Below, piece after piece: positions 48,981 through 58,504 of a stretch of 64,000 bases of DNA. The number at the start of each line of letters is the position of its first letter. The stretch's first letter is position 1. The stretch comes from Paracoccaceae bacterium. Lineage in GTDB: Bacteria > Pseudomonadota > Alphaproteobacteria > Rhodobacterales > Rhodobacteraceae. Location: positions 372,001 through 436,000 of the forward strand of contig OY282431.1 in NCBI GenBank assembly GCA_958296035.1, in the 5' to 3' direction. The position numbers and the translations under genes were made by a program. The notes beneath the pieces are model-generated. The model was given only the letters and a program-made list of their open reading frames with translations, was not told where the DNA came from and did not search any database.

Positions 48981-49148
48981 TTACCCGGCAACCCACAACA
49001 ATGCGAGAGATACAAGGACACCTGCAAGAGCGCCACACAATCCCAGGATAACGGCGTAATGCACCTTGTCTCGCCAGTTGCCCCGTCGCTTTGAAGCGAT
49101 CAGCCAGCCCGCCACACAACCTGCCAAACACAGAAACCCTATGAGCAT
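48981..49148 (-). CDS. Small two-helix membrane protein, 55 residues
   Basis: ATG at 49148 with GGGA 8 nt upstream, TAA at 48983-48981. The sequence has two hydrophobic helices (MLIGFLCLAGCVAGWLIA, and AVILGLCGALAGVLVSLALL) joined by a basic loop (SKRRGNWRDK). It lies just upstream of the agmatinase on the same strand. Function unknown; similar small membrane proteins with helix-basic loop-helix topology are common in Rhodobacterales. Codon use looks genuine. Confidence 0.6.
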   Translation of the reverse strand: MLIGFLCLAGCVAGWLIASKRRGNWRDKVHYAVILGLCGALAGVLVSLALLWVAG

Positions 49149-49640
49149 TCTAGCATCCCTGTCAGAACAGCTAGCCCGAGGGTCTGCACACGGTCTTTGG
49201 TTAAGTCTGCTTGCTGATCCATGAATCCGCGATCAATCGTCAGGGAGAACTATTCAAGAAAAGCAACAGTCCAAGACAACTGGAACTGAAGCGCCGCAAG
49301 TCAAAAGCTGCACATCTGCAATTGTCGGCAGCAAGCATCCAGGCCCGACCCGTTGGTCCCTGAAGGTTACGAGCTTGCTTTCAGATACTCAAGCCGAAGC
49401 TGCTTGCTCGAAGTACTCGGCGTGCTGCCGCATTCCATAAATATCTGCACTGGAGCGTTGAAGGATTCTGCCTCGCCCGAACGAGAATTGCCTACTTGCC
49501 GCACCGACCCCACCATCGCCAGCTTGCCCAATTGCCGCAAGTAAGTTACCCTCGCCGTCCAATCCACGGTCTGCCGCCACAGCGACACAGCAAAAGAGGA
49601 AGGTGAAATTCTCTCCCGGCCAGGAGCACAGCCCGACGGC
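49149..49640. other. Intergenic, nothing recognised
   Basis: About 490 bases between the small membrane-protein gene (minus) and the monooxygenase (plus). Short frames here have no protein-like character. The promoter of the monooxygenase should be in it. Confidence 0.5.
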
Positions 49641-50819
49641 GTGGTGATAGTGGGCGGAGGCGTGGCTGGCCTGGCTACCGCCATCGGTCTGGCTCGACAC
49701 GGAATCCGTTCATCAGTCCACGAAGCGCGTGCAGAAGATCGCGCCAACGGGGTTGGCATCCAGATCACGCCCAATGGGGCAGCTGTATTGCAAGCGCTTG
49801 GTCTTGAAGAGCAGTTGCGCCAGATTTCAACACCGGTGAGTGCGGTCGAAATCCGAGATTATCGAAGCGGCCAGATCCTGTATCGTCTTGACGTTGCACG
49901 CTATCGGCAAGACGGGAATTCGGGTCATTTGCTGTTGCATCGCCAAGACCTGATCAACACACTCGAGAATGCAGCCAGAGATCTTTCCATCGCGCTGCAG
50001 TTCAACAGCAAACAGTCAAGTTTTTTCCTGACCGATGAGGGGTTCGGGATGGAAACAGGCGATGGCTCACGAGTTGTACCAAGGGTGATTGTCGGTGCCG
50101 ACGGCACTGGTTCGACACTGCGTCAACTCCTCGAACATGAGCTTCCGAAACGACCGGTCCAGCATGTTGCACTGCGCAAACTATTGCCGGTCGACGATGA
50201 GCTGGATACATTTTCACCCGATACCGTGCAGCTCTTTGTCGCCCCGCGGCGACACCTGGTCAAGTACATGGTCCGAGATGGTCAACTCCTGAATGTCGTT
50301 GCGGTCGAAACCCTGACAGCGCCAATCAGCGCATCTCATGAAGAGACTGACGCAAGAACACGACTGGCAGGCATTCTGGCGAACTTCGGGGGTCAGTACC
50401 ACCTTGTTGAGCGGGATGCAGTGATCCAGACCTTCCCTATTCGGTGTGGCTATGTCTCTCGAAAGTGGTACAAGAAAAATGTGGTGTTGGTTGGCGACGC
50501 CCTTCACCCCGTCCCACCGTTCCTGGCTCAGGGAGGCAATATGGCTCTGGAGGACGCCTGGTCGCTAGTGGACAGTCTGCTGTGCAGCAAAGAAACAGGT
50601 AGCGCATTCAAGCGCTTTCGCCGGACCCGGACCGGCAGGGTGGCGCGCCTGGTTCGCTACACAAACCAGCAGGTTGTCCTGACTCATTCAACCAACCCCC
50701 TACTGCGGCAGGTGATGAACCTGGCACTGGGTCTCTCCAACCGATGGTTTCCCGAGGCGGTGGCTCGGCGATATCACTGGATATACGACTGGAAACCCGA
50801 CAGTGCGCCAGTGCCCTGA
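49641..50819 (+). CDS. FAD-dependent monooxygenase (salicylate hydroxylase-like)
   Basis: 392 residues of the group A flavoprotein hydroxylase family. The N-terminal Rossmann motif VVIVGGGVAGLATAIGLARHG is at the very start, the DG-type segment is VIVGADGTGSTLR, and the FAD ribityl site GDALHPVPPFLAQGGNMALEDA is near 290. It should use NAD(P)H and oxygen to hydroxylate an aromatic or similar ring. Start GTG at 49641; the frame has no ATG upstream. Stand-alone, with no aromatic-degradation partners adjacent. Confidence 0.88.
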   Translation: MVIVGGGVAGLATAIGLARHGIRSSVHEARAEDRANGVGIQITPNGAAVLQALGLEEQLRQISTPVSAVEIRDYRSGQILYRLDVARYRQDGNSGHLLLHRQDLINTLENAARDLSIALQFNSKQSSFFLTDEGFGMETGDGSRVVPRVIVGADGTGSTLRQLLEHELPKRPVQHVALRKLLPVDDELDTFSPDTVQLFVAPRRHLVKYMVRDGQLLNVVAVETLTAPISASHEETDARTRLAGILANFGGQYHLVERDAVIQTFPIRCGYVSRKWYKKNVVLVGDALHPVPPFLAQGGNMALEDAWSLVDSLLCSKETGSAFKRFRRTRTGRVARLVRYTNQQVVLTHSTNPLLRQVMNLALGLSNRWFPEAVARRYHWIYDWKPDSAPVP

Positions 50820-50954
50820 CCCCGAATATCTCACAAGGCCTGAGCCTGCCAGATTTTGGCATTTCTTGACCCCCGGCAAGGGTCGCGCCGCCGCCCTTGG
50901 CTGACCGACAGCCGAACCAGTGCCGATTACAAGTCAATCAGGGAACGTACAGCG

Positions 50955-51706
50955 TCACGGTAGTGCCGTAAACGGCTGTTTCGGGTCCAGTTTGACCTCT
51001 CCGGCGCCCGCCAACAAAGCCTTCCCAGGCCACGACAGACCGCCCCCTTCGGGTCCAGTCACACCCCGCATCTCCACACTCAGTGTGACCCGGCTGGGCC
51101 GGCCTGTGCACCGCCGCACATAACCGCCCCAGAGCCAGCTCAAACAGCTCCCGATGCACAAACGCCTCCGGTAACGCCAGCCGCACGCGCCGCACCGTCG
51201 CCTTGATATGACCCGCCGGTTTCAGGAGATGGGAGCGTATGGTCCCCATACGCCCCTTTGCCATGTCGGTATCCGCAAGACCAACATTGTGCAGTATGGT
51301 GCCGATAGCACCGGCAGATACCGAAACATAGACGCGCAACTGATTGGTGCTATATTGGAGACTGACCTGGAAAGGAATTATGGCATTAATCTGTTGTTCC
51401 GGTAGCCATGTGTTGCGCGCTGTGTCAGAAGTGTTCAGGGAGCTGTGGAGGGGTCTTCAAACAGGCATTTGGGGCCTGTCCGGAGGGGCATGTATGATGA
51501 TGGAATGATCGAGTGCGGACCCGGTTACGGTAGTCGGTGATGCAGGCGGCCAGCCCTTGTGTGACCTTGAAGATGCTGTCGGTCTCTTTGAGGCGGCGGC
51601 CGGCCGGCATCGGAGGACATGGGTTTGGCGTCGAATGTGGCGGTAACTTTCCGTGTGCCGGCGGGTTGAAACTGGCTGAGTGAAGGGGTACACTCTGTGT
51701 TCACGG
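50955..51706 (-). pseudogene. IS1380-like transposase relic
   Basis: The N-terminal part survives at about 51425-51706: a GTG start at 51703 with AAGGAG upstream, then VTATFDAKPMSSDAG and, after a frameshift, TQGLAACITDYRNRVRTR, the usual IS1380 beginning. A C-terminal part survives at about 51117-51260 (IRSHLLKPAGHIKATVRRVR). The central catalytic region, several hundred bases, is deleted and the rest is frameshifted. No terminal repeats were identified. Confidence 0.6.
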
Positions 51707-52218
51707 GGATGGCTCCTTGTATTGTCTGTTGTTGTTTTTTTAGTCAATATCTCCGGAGATATCCCTATTGAAGTATATTATGGAAGAAACTGTAAAATAC
51801 CTTGGTGAGTTTTCCGGGTTGACTGTACGGCTGGTCGGGTGATTACTTGCAGTAATAGGATGTATCCTTCGCCAGACTCCTGTCGAATTCATATGCCAAG
51901 AGGTCTTATTCACTCTCAAACGAATGCGCTTATGCACTGAAGCAACGAAACCAGCCCCGCTGGTCATGATCAGGCGTCGGGTTGGAACTGAAGAATATGC
52001 CAACTCGAAGGGTGCAACGACGTGCCGAGATAATGAGAAGGCGAAATGAACAAGCCAGGACAGGGACACCGGCAATTTCTGGCGGTACACTTGCAGCGTC
52101 GGAGTGGCGACTTCTGCAATGCGATTGACTGCCATTGTCTTACTGGTCGGGCCGAGGACATGTTGACCACTTTTCGGTATTCGTGATTATTGCAAGAAGT
52201 GAACCATTGGCACTGGTA
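51707..52218. other. Intergenic upstream of the TctC-type gene
   Basis: About 510 bases, partly AT-rich (51740-51800), with no convincing gene. The palindromic string atatctccggagatat at 51747-51762 (arms of 8 bases) may be an IS relic end or a regulatory site. Confidence 0.4.
51747..51762. repeat. Perfect 16-base palindrome
   Basis: atatctccggagatat reads identically on both strands. It lies about 40 nt upstream of the IS1380-like start codon. It could be an operator or part of an old transposon end; no further evidence. Confidence 0.4.
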
Positions 52219-53211
52219 ATGAAACCAGTGGCAGCAATCTTGATCATCGAATGGCGATCCAGGGTTTGCGCTTTGGTCGTCTGCCTGCTTTTGAGTGTTT
52301 TCACCCAGACTCCCTTATTCGCTGACGAGTTTCCTAGCCGCGAGATTGAGATCCTGACCAATGCAGCCTCGGGTATTGAATCGGACATAATCACAAACAT
52401 TGTTGGCCTTCGTGCGGGCAGGGTACTCGGGGCACAGATAGCCGTGACAAACCTAAGGGGCGACAGCAGTGCAAGAGTTATTGAACAGCTTGCCGAGCGT
52501 CCGGCTGACGGTTACTCGGTGTTTCTGCTGACAACTGGGCAATTCCTGACTCTGGCAAGTGGAAAGACGTCGATTTCATTGGACACCATTCGTCCGCTGG
52601 TACGTGCTTCGAATGATCCGCTCGTGATTGTCGCCAACTGTACAGAATTCCCGGACGCAGGAGAGTTGCTGAAAGCACAGCAAAGCCGCAGGCTTCGATA
52701 TGGGGTGACTTGGGATTTCCCGCTTGGCGGCATCGCAACGGATTCGTTGGCAAAGCTTGCCAATTCTAAACACCCGGAGATGGTGTGGTTGGACGGGTTC
52801 GAGTACTTTCGCGAACGATTTGAGCAGGGCGGAATAGACGCTGCAGCACTTAAGCTTAGCACGATTGCGAGTGACCTACTCGGAGATGACATCTGTCCAC
52901 TGCTTGCATTATCCGGTGAACGCTTGGCGCAGGTACCCGAAGTTGTCACCGCAGTGGAACTGGGCATACCGCTCGAATTGTCGAGTATTCGGGGTTTTGT
53001 GGTTCACGCAGATACGCCACACGATATCTTTGAGCTGCTCGAGAGTGCTTTCTTCGAATCCATGGACAATCTCTTGTATAAGCGGTTTCTCGAAATCCAT
53101 GGTCTGGAGTCTACGTCTGTTTCGGCTAGTGAAGAGTGGGGCCTGCAGATTGCCACTCAACGGGACATGATTCGACAGTCATTCAACATTGCAGAGTCGG
53201 ACATTCAGTAG
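52219..53211 (+). CDS. Orphan TctC/Bug-family solute-binding protein
   Basis: 330 residues from the ATG at 52219. A signal peptide ends near TPLFADE, then EFPSREIEILTNAASG and the Bug-like body with ARVIEQLAERPADGYSVFLL. TctC proteins bind carboxylates for tripartite tricarboxylate transporters. No tctA or tctB is adjacent, so it may serve a permease elsewhere or act as a sensor. Sequence is more divergent than usual in the mid-region. The open frame extends 28 codons upstream without a ribosome-binding site. Confidence 0.8.
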   Translation: MKPVAAILIIEWRSRVCALVVCLLLSVFTQTPLFADEFPSREIEILTNAASGIESDIITNIVGLRAGRVLGAQIAVTNLRGDSSARVIEQLAERPADGYSVFLLTTGQFLTLASGKTSISLDTIRPLVRASNDPLVIVANCTEFPDAGELLKAQQSRRLRYGVTWDFPLGGIATDSLAKLANSKHPEMVWLDGFEYFRERFEQGGIDAAALKLSTIASDLLGDDICPLLALSGERLAQVPEVVTAVELGIPLELSSIRGFVVHADTPHDIFELLESAFFESMDNLLYKRFLEIHGLESTSVSASEEWGLQIATQRDMIRQSFNIAESDIQ

Positions 53212-53557
53212 CTCTGGTGATAGCCCTAATCGGTTGGCTGGTCAGCTTCCACGGCGGATCTTTCTCCAATTGTCCAATGAGACTGTATATGAAGACCACG
53301 GCTATCTATAATGGAGATAAAAGCCTCGGGTCGTCGTAAGCAAATGGTCGGGGTCGACGCCGCGGATTAGCCGCCTGCAGCACGCTTAACGCTTTGATGC
53401 CTCGGGTTGGAGGGCAATGGCGCTGCATTGTTGGACAGTGTCCAAACGGGTGGGACAGGATTCAATGCCGGCTTCTTCAGGAAGAATCCGTCGATTTGAT
53501 TGCATTCTCAATTGAACAGATTGCGACAGACAAGACTATGCAGCCAATTGCCATGCT
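53212..53557. other. Intergenic between convergent genes
   Basis: About 345 bases between the TctC-type gene and xthA, which converge here. No gene and no clear terminator hairpin with a T-run was seen. Confidence 0.45.
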
Positions 53558-54349
53558 TCAGGCATCTATCTCGATCCAGATCGGAACATGATCGGATGGC
53601 TTCAACTGCGCCCGCTCATCCTTGTCAATCCGGCAATCCTGCAAAAGGTCGGCACACTGAGGTGTCAGCAAAAGGTGGTCAATGCGAATACCGTCATCTC
53701 GTTGCCAGGCTCTTCGTTGGAAATCCCAGAACGTGAATGCACGAGCGGTTGGGTGCACAGCCCGAAAGGCGTCCGTATATCCCATGTTCAGAAGCCAGCG
53801 CCATGCTGCCCTTGTATCCGGAAGATACAGGGCATCGTCCTTCCACCTGTCGGGATTGGCAGCATCCTCGGGTTGAGGGATTACGTTGAAGTCACCGGCG
53901 ACGACCGTAGGTTCTTCAAGGACAAGGAGTTCTGCCATGCGGCTACGCAGTCGTTCCATCCAGGCCAACTTGTAGTCGTATTTGGGGGACGGTGCTGGAT
54001 TGCCGTTGGGAAGATAAAGGCAACAGACGCGAACAGCTCGACGGTGACCTACGACCGCCTCGATCCACCTGGCTTGCGTGTCATCGTCATCACCCTTGAG
54101 GCCCGTGTGCGGATTCTCGAGTGGGAATTTCGACAGAATGGCAACGCCGTTGAATGATTTCTGACCGTGTGTGGTGACATTGTAGCCGAGATCTTCAAAG
54201 GGCGTTCGTGGAAAGATCTGGTCCTGACACTTTATCTCCTGCAATAGAGCAACGTCGGGCTCGCGGCTCTGCAACCAGGCCAGTATTCGAGGCAATCTGG
54301 CACGCACACCATTGATGTTGAAAGTCGCGATCTTCAACGAAGAACTCAA
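53558..54349 (-). CDS. xthA: Exodeoxyribonuclease III
   Basis: 263-residue AP endonuclease/exonuclease of the XthA family. Motifs are KIATFNINGVRARL at the start, LLQEIKCQ (catalytic Glu), AGDFNVIP (Asp/Asn) and SDHVPIWIEI at the end (Asp/His). It cleaves at abasic sites and trims 3' ends in base-excision repair. It follows erpA by 7 nt on the same strand, a common alphaproteobacterial pair. Confidence 0.95.
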   Translation of the reverse strand: MSSSLKIATFNINGVRARLPRILAWLQSREPDVALLQEIKCQDQIFPRTPFEDLGYNVTTHGQKSFNGVAILSKFPLENPHTGLKGDDDDTQARWIEAVVGHRRAVRVCCLYLPNGNPAPSPKYDYKLAWMERLRSRMAELLVLEEPTVVAGDFNVIPQPEDAANPDRWKDDALYLPDTRAAWRWLLNMGYTDAFRAVHPTARAFTFWDFQRRAWQRDDGIRIDHLLLTPQCADLLQDCRIDKDERAQLKPSDHVPIWIEIDA

Positions 54350-54356
54350 GCCGTCA

Positions 54357-54689
54357 CTACATGGAAAAACTCATCGAACACCCGCAGGTCGAGGTGGCGT
54401 TGGGGTTCACAACCACGAACCTGGCACCGATCAGTTCCTCTGAATAATCGATCTCGGCGGCATCCAGAAACGGTAGCGACACACTATCGATAAGCACCGA
54501 CTGGCCATGCCCGTTCAATACGAGATCATCACTCTGTGGCTCGTCAAGGGTAATTTCGTACTGGAAACCCGAACATCCACCACCAGTAACCGCGACTCTC
54601 AAACACTGAGGTGATTCGCTGGCAGCATTAATCTCGACGAGCCTCTTGAATGCCCGCTCAGATACCTTGGGTGTCAGGAACAAAGTCAT
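54357..54689 (-). CDS. erpA: Iron-sulfur cluster insertion protein ErpA (A-type carrier)
   Basis: 110 residues of the HesB/IscA family. The three cluster-ligating cysteines are in GGGCSGFQY and in the C-terminal TCGCSMSF. It delivers Fe-S clusters to apo-enzymes. I chose the ATG at 54689, which starts at the conserved MTLFLTPK; the frame is open further upstream. It pairs with xthA downstream. In many relatives dgt is directly divergent from erpA; here 2.5 kb of accessory DNA separates them. Confidence 0.93.
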   Translation of the reverse strand: MTLFLTPKVSERAFKRLVEINAASESPQCLRVAVTGGGCSGFQYEITLDEPQSDDLVLNGHGQSVLIDSVSLPFLDAAEIDYSEELIGARFVVVNPNATSTCGCSMSFSM

Positions 54690-55250
54690 TATCGTGCAAA
54701 AGCCCTGTATCCAAAGGGTGTGGAAGGTGATACCAGAAATATAGGAAGTTGTGATCGCTGAGGCAAGATCGGTTTTCCGGGAACGGCACAATGTGCCAAG
54801 GAAAACCTGCAGTTTACCGACCAGCGCGACAGGTTAGAGAGAATACACGGCCGAGAATTCATGACTGAGTTGATCGGAGAATGGCCTTCGCTTCATCCCC
54901 TGGACTACACTGGCGATTGCAATACTAATCTGTGTCGGGCAGGAGCCTCATAAGAGTAGAGGAAATCCTGGCGAATTATCTTGAGGCCGATGTAGCGGGA
55001 ATCTGATTCAAAACGCCAGGGAACAGGTGCCCGGGAGCCGGAACTGTCCTCTTTCCGAGGGGTTCGTTTGCCACGCGGTGCGGGCGGCTGTTATGCCTGA
55101 TCCTTGCTTGCATTTCCAACAACAAGGGAGGCCCGAGCGGTGCATGACCACCAGCCGGGCCAGTGGCCACTATGCAGATCATCTGGAATACAGACCTTGG
55201 CGGCGACGAGTACTTCAGGCAGAAGGCGTGGGAAAAGGCAAGTCTCGACA
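54690..55250. other. Intergenic stretch with no intact gene
   Basis: About 560 bases between erpA and the DruA-type relic. A minus-strand frame through it is the degraded continuation of that relic and is no longer alignable beyond about 55255. The erpA promoter is expected here. Confidence 0.4.
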
Positions 55251-55554
55251 CGTGTCCGGCGCATCCTGAAAGCAGGATCAAGAAGCGCCGGTTGATCAGC
55301 ACCTTGTCGGCATAGTCGGCGGCCAGTCGGGGCATCACCTTGCGGGCCGAGGCGAGGCCTGGCTCGCCGCGATAGTCGAGCCACTTCTCGCTGAGGCACA
55401 GATTGCGGGTCAGCGCGGCGCGGGAGTGCGTCTCATTCTCGCAGGCTGACTTGAACCATTTCACGGTATCGGCGGAAAACCATCGGAGCCCTATTTGCGT
55501 AATCTCCGAACATGGCGCACCTTTTAGATGGTGTCAGGTGTGAGCCACTGATAG
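55251..55554 (-). pseudogene. Relic of the same DruA-type insertion sequence (left end)
   Basis: The minus strand matches the first part of the element at 45412-48114. Starting at 55554 is a decayed terminal repeat (gtgtcaggtgtgagccactgatag against gtgtcaagtgtgggacattgatag), then IGLRWFSADTVKWFKSACEN against IGLRQFSADTVQWFKSACKQ, through ARKVMPRLAA. The frame then jumps to DKVLINRRFLIL, about 110 residues later in the intact protein, so an internal deletion has occurred. The catalytic domain is absent. It shows an older insertion of this family in the same chromosome region. Confidence 0.85.
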
Positions 55555-55605
55555 GGGAGTGGCGGCCTAACTGCCGTATTCGTAGGCCTCGCCGCGCTGC
55601 TGATC

Positions 55606-56409
55606 TCAGGTGGCTTCAAGAACCGCACTTAGGAATTGCCGCGTTCGAGGCCTCTGCGGCTCACCGAAAATCCGCTCGGGCGGTCCTTGTTCCTCGATCT
55701 TTCCAGAATGAAAGAAACACACGCGGTCCGACACTTCCTTTGCAAAACCCATCTGATGCGTGACCATAAGCATGGTCAAGTTGTACTCGGAATTGAGCTT
55801 TCTGATCACGGCAAGCACCTCGCCAATGACTTCTGGGTCAAGTGCCGACGTAATCTCGTCTAGCAGCATGACTTTTGGTCGCATTGCCAAAGCTCGGGCA
55901 ATGGCTACGCGCTGTTGCTGTCCGCCTGACAACCGGGCTGGATATTCCTGAATCTTGTCCGAAAGCCCTACCAATTCCAGCAAGTCAATAGAACGTTCGC
56001 GAGCTTCGTCCCGGGCCAGTTTCAGAACGTGAACCGGTCCTTCCATACAATTTTCAAGGGCTGTCATATGGGGAAACAGATTGAATTGCTGGAACACCAT
56101 GCCGATCTTGTTGCGCTGGCGTCTGAGATGGCGCTGGCTCGCCTTGATCAGTCTTCCATCCTGTTCCATGTGGGTCAACGCCTTGCCTTCAACATAGATC
56201 ACGCCGCTGCTGACCTCTTCCAATGTCATCAAGAGGCGCAGCACAGTTGTCTTGCCCGAGCCGGATGGCCCAATAATCGAAACCATCTCATTGGTCGCGA
56301 TATCGAGATCCAGTTCGTCCAGCACTGTCAAGTCGCCGTAGGCTTTAGAGACCTTGGCAAACCGGACCATTGGCGCGTCAGGGCCTATGCTAGGGGGAAA
56401 GTCGATCAT
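55606..56409 (-). CDS. Polar amino acid / ectoine-type ABC transporter ATP-binding protein, orphan
   Basis: 267 residues. Walker [10 protein letters not shown] near 46-54, the Q-loop segment [15 protein letters not shown], signature [16 protein letters not shown], Walker [14 protein letters not shown] and His-switch VTHQMGF. The pattern is that of GlnQ/HisP-like ATPases, with overall resemblance to EhuA (ectoine/hydroxyectoine). No binding protein or permease is adjacent, so it is a lone subunit, perhaps working with a transporter elsewhere. I used the ATG at 56409 (MIDFPPSIG); the frame is open 25 codons upstream. Confidence 0.88.
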   Translation of the reverse strand: MIDFPPSIGPDAPMVRFAKVSKAYGDLTVLDELDLDIATNEMVSIIGPSGSGKTTVLRLLMTLEEVSSGVIYVEGKALTHMEQDGRLIKASQRHLRRQRNKIGMVFQQFNLFPHMTALENCMEGPVHVLKLARDEARERSIDLLELVGLSDKIQEYPARLSGGQQQRVAIARALAMRPKVMLLDEITSALDPEVIGEVLAVIRKLNSEYNLTMLMVTHQMGFAKEVSDRVCFFHSGKIEEQGPPERIFGEPQRPRTRQFLSAVLEAT

Positions 56410-57170
56410 GATTCTTGTATCGGTATTTTTGTACGGCCTCACCAATTTCTTCGTCCTATTGCGAGAAAGAACCAAGATCAGCAACGAAATGACAGAGTAC
56501 TATGTGCCCGCAGCACATGTCGAACGAGACTGTTACACTATATTCGTACGCAAGGGAGACGGATACTATCTGCCGTGCGACCTCCTGAGCCCGACTTGCG
56601 GCGAAGATCTTCCGCGCCTTGCCGGAACTGACGCACGCGAAAAGGAGTTGGCAATTCGCCTGCATCGGCGCCTAGGCGGGATGGAATTCCAGTGTCCGTA
56701 ACAGGACGGCGGAACTGAACATGGTGTCATCGGCCACCCTGTAGGGGATCGTGCCGTTACCGGAACGATAGTTGGGCAGGGTTACTCAGCAGGATTCGAA
56801 AGACTCGATGTGTGTATCGTTGAATTGCAGCCCGATCTTGAATCGAACACGGGAGAGAAATGGAATTTTGCCGGTTTCTGGTCTTGTAGAAATTGCCGCG
56901 ATTCATGGGTGGCTCGAGGCAAAGTTGGAAATGCTCCCGTTGGGTGTACAGGGAATCAGGCAGTTCTAGGCTAGCAAGATATACAGGGGGCGTACTGCCA
57001 GTACCTTGCATGCATCATACCATGTTGTACATGATGGGCGGTCCAGGATGAATTATGTGCTGTGTCAGAAAGCAAGTGACGTGGCAGACGGCATCGGCAC
57101 GTGGGGATTACATAGCAGCGATAATCTCGACCCAGTCACATGCAATCGCGGCAACGAAAGGAAGATTGAA
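56410..57170. other. Region between the orphan ATPase gene and dgt
   Basis: About 760 bases between divergent genes. The only candidate is the 70-codon frame at 56489-56701 (listed separately). The last 12 bases contain the AAGGAAG ribosome-binding site of dgt. Confidence 0.4.
56489..56701 (+). CDS. Possible small protein, 70 residues, unrecognised
   Basis: ATG at 56489. The sequence is hydrophilic and protein-like ([31 protein letters not shown]) with acidic and basic residues well mixed and three cysteines. An upstream in-frame ATG at 56408 would add a hydrophobic helix but overlaps the divergent ATPase start. No strong ribosome-binding site. It resembles no family I know. Confidence 0.35.
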   Translation: MTEYYVPAAHVERDCYTIFVRKGDGYYLPCDLLSPTCGEDLPRLAGTDAREKELAIRLHRRLGGMEFQCP

Positions 57171-58379
57171 TTGCAGAGACACTGGGAAAGGATTGAAGGC
57201 CATGGCTTGAAATGCTTTGCCTCCTTATCCATCACTTCGCGCGGGAGGCAAACATTTGAGCCGCCGCCCCGGGACCGCACCGAATTTCAGCGCGATTGTG
57301 ATCGAATCGTCCACACAACCGCATTTCGACGACTGATGCACAAGACCCAGGTGTATATTGCGCCTGAAAGTGACCATGTTCGCACCAGGCTTACCCATAC
57401 AATCGAAGTGGCCCGTGCCGCCCGTGCACTTTCGCACCGGCTAGGGCTTAATGCCGACCTTGCTGAGGCCATCGCATTGGCACATGATTTGGGTCATCCG
57501 CCGTTTGGGCATGCTGGCGAGAACGTATTACAAGATCTCATGGAAGATTTTGGAGGATTCGAACACAACGCCCAGTCCCTGAGAATCGTCAATAAACTGG
57601 TACATACCTACATGGATTTTGACGGGCTGAACCTGACCTGGGAGTGTCTTGAGGGCATCGCCAAGCATGGGGGGCCTCCCAAGCAAGCGAATGACCACCA
57701 ACGGCAAGAGTTTGGGCGCATCAGGAATCTCATGCCCGAGTTGCATGGTAGTGGTGAAGCCCAGGTGGCGGCCATAGCCGATGACGTCGCCTATAATTGT
57801 CACGACATGCAAGACGGCCTTCGCATTGGTCAGTTCAAGATGAAGGAACTGTCGGAACTTTCTTTGATTGGTGTAATCCATGAAAAGGCCAGACAACGCT
57901 ATCCCGAGGCGAATGACCACAAGATCATGCATCTGGTAGTACGCGAGTCCTTTGGGAGATTGATTGCAGACATTGCCAATGAGTCGGAACGCCGCTTGCA
58001 ACAACTGGCACCAGACAGTGCTGATCAGCTACGCCAATGCCGGAGCGGCATTGTCGGTTTTTCCAGTGCCATGGAACAGCAACTTGAAGAAATAAGGAAC
58101 TTTCTGGATACCAGGATGTACAATGTGCCGCGAATGCGCAGGCAACGGAGAATTGTGGTGCGTTTTATGGAGAAGATTTTCTCATATTATTGTAAACAAC
58201 CTAGCAAATTGCCGGACCACTGGACTGAAGAGCTGGACCATTCGGATCGGTTGGAAGTGGCGCGCACAGTAGCAGATTATATTGCGGGTATGACCGACAA
58301 CTTTGCGCTCCATACATTTGCAAGAATTAATGGACTTGACGGAATGGTTACTATGCGAACTGTGGGCTATGAGAGTTGA
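57171..58379 (+). CDS. dgt: Deoxyguanosinetriphosphate triphosphohydrolase-like protein
   Basis: About 402 residues of the HD-domain dNTPase family. The N-terminal block is RTEFQRDCDRIVHTTAFRRL, the HD metal site is spread over RLTHTIEVARAARA and AIALAHDLGHPPFGHAG, and a late Asp lies in AIADDVAYNCHDMQDGL. It hydrolyses dNTPs to nucleoside and triphosphate. I prefer the TTG at 57171, which has AAGGAAG 8-14 nt upstream and gives the family's usual N-terminal length; the frame is open back to 57006 with ATGs there. It is followed by argS. Confidence 0.92.
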   Translation: MQRHWERIEGHGLKCFASLSITSRGRQTFEPPPRDRTEFQRDCDRIVHTTAFRRLMHKTQVYIAPESDHVRTRLTHTIEVARAARALSHRLGLNADLAEAIALAHDLGHPPFGHAGENVLQDLMEDFGGFEHNAQSLRIVNKLVHTYMDFDGLNLTWECLEGIAKHGGPPKQANDHQRQEFGRIRNLMPELHGSGEAQVAAIADDVAYNCHDMQDGLRIGQFKMKELSELSLIGVIHEKARQRYPEANDHKIMHLVVRESFGRLIADIANESERRLQQLAPDSADQLRQCRSGIVGFSSAMEQQLEEIRNFLDTRMYNVPRMRRQRRIVVRFMEKIFSYYCKQPSKLPDHWTEELDHSDRLEVARTVADYIAGMTDNFALHTFARINGLDGMVTMRTVGYES

Positions 58380-58504
58380 GTACTGGCAAGGCAGAAGGCG
58401 AGCCGTACGGCCTCCCTGGTCACGGCACTCTTGCCCTGGCATGACGCGGCGTTATCAAGCCGCAGGAGATGGCTGCTTCGCGGGGCAACAGGAACAGAAA
58501 CCAA

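Noticed and set aside
56757..57011. 84-codon minus-strand frame upstream of dgt
   Set aside because: No ribosome-binding site, no recognisable domain, and it spans the expected dgt promoter region.
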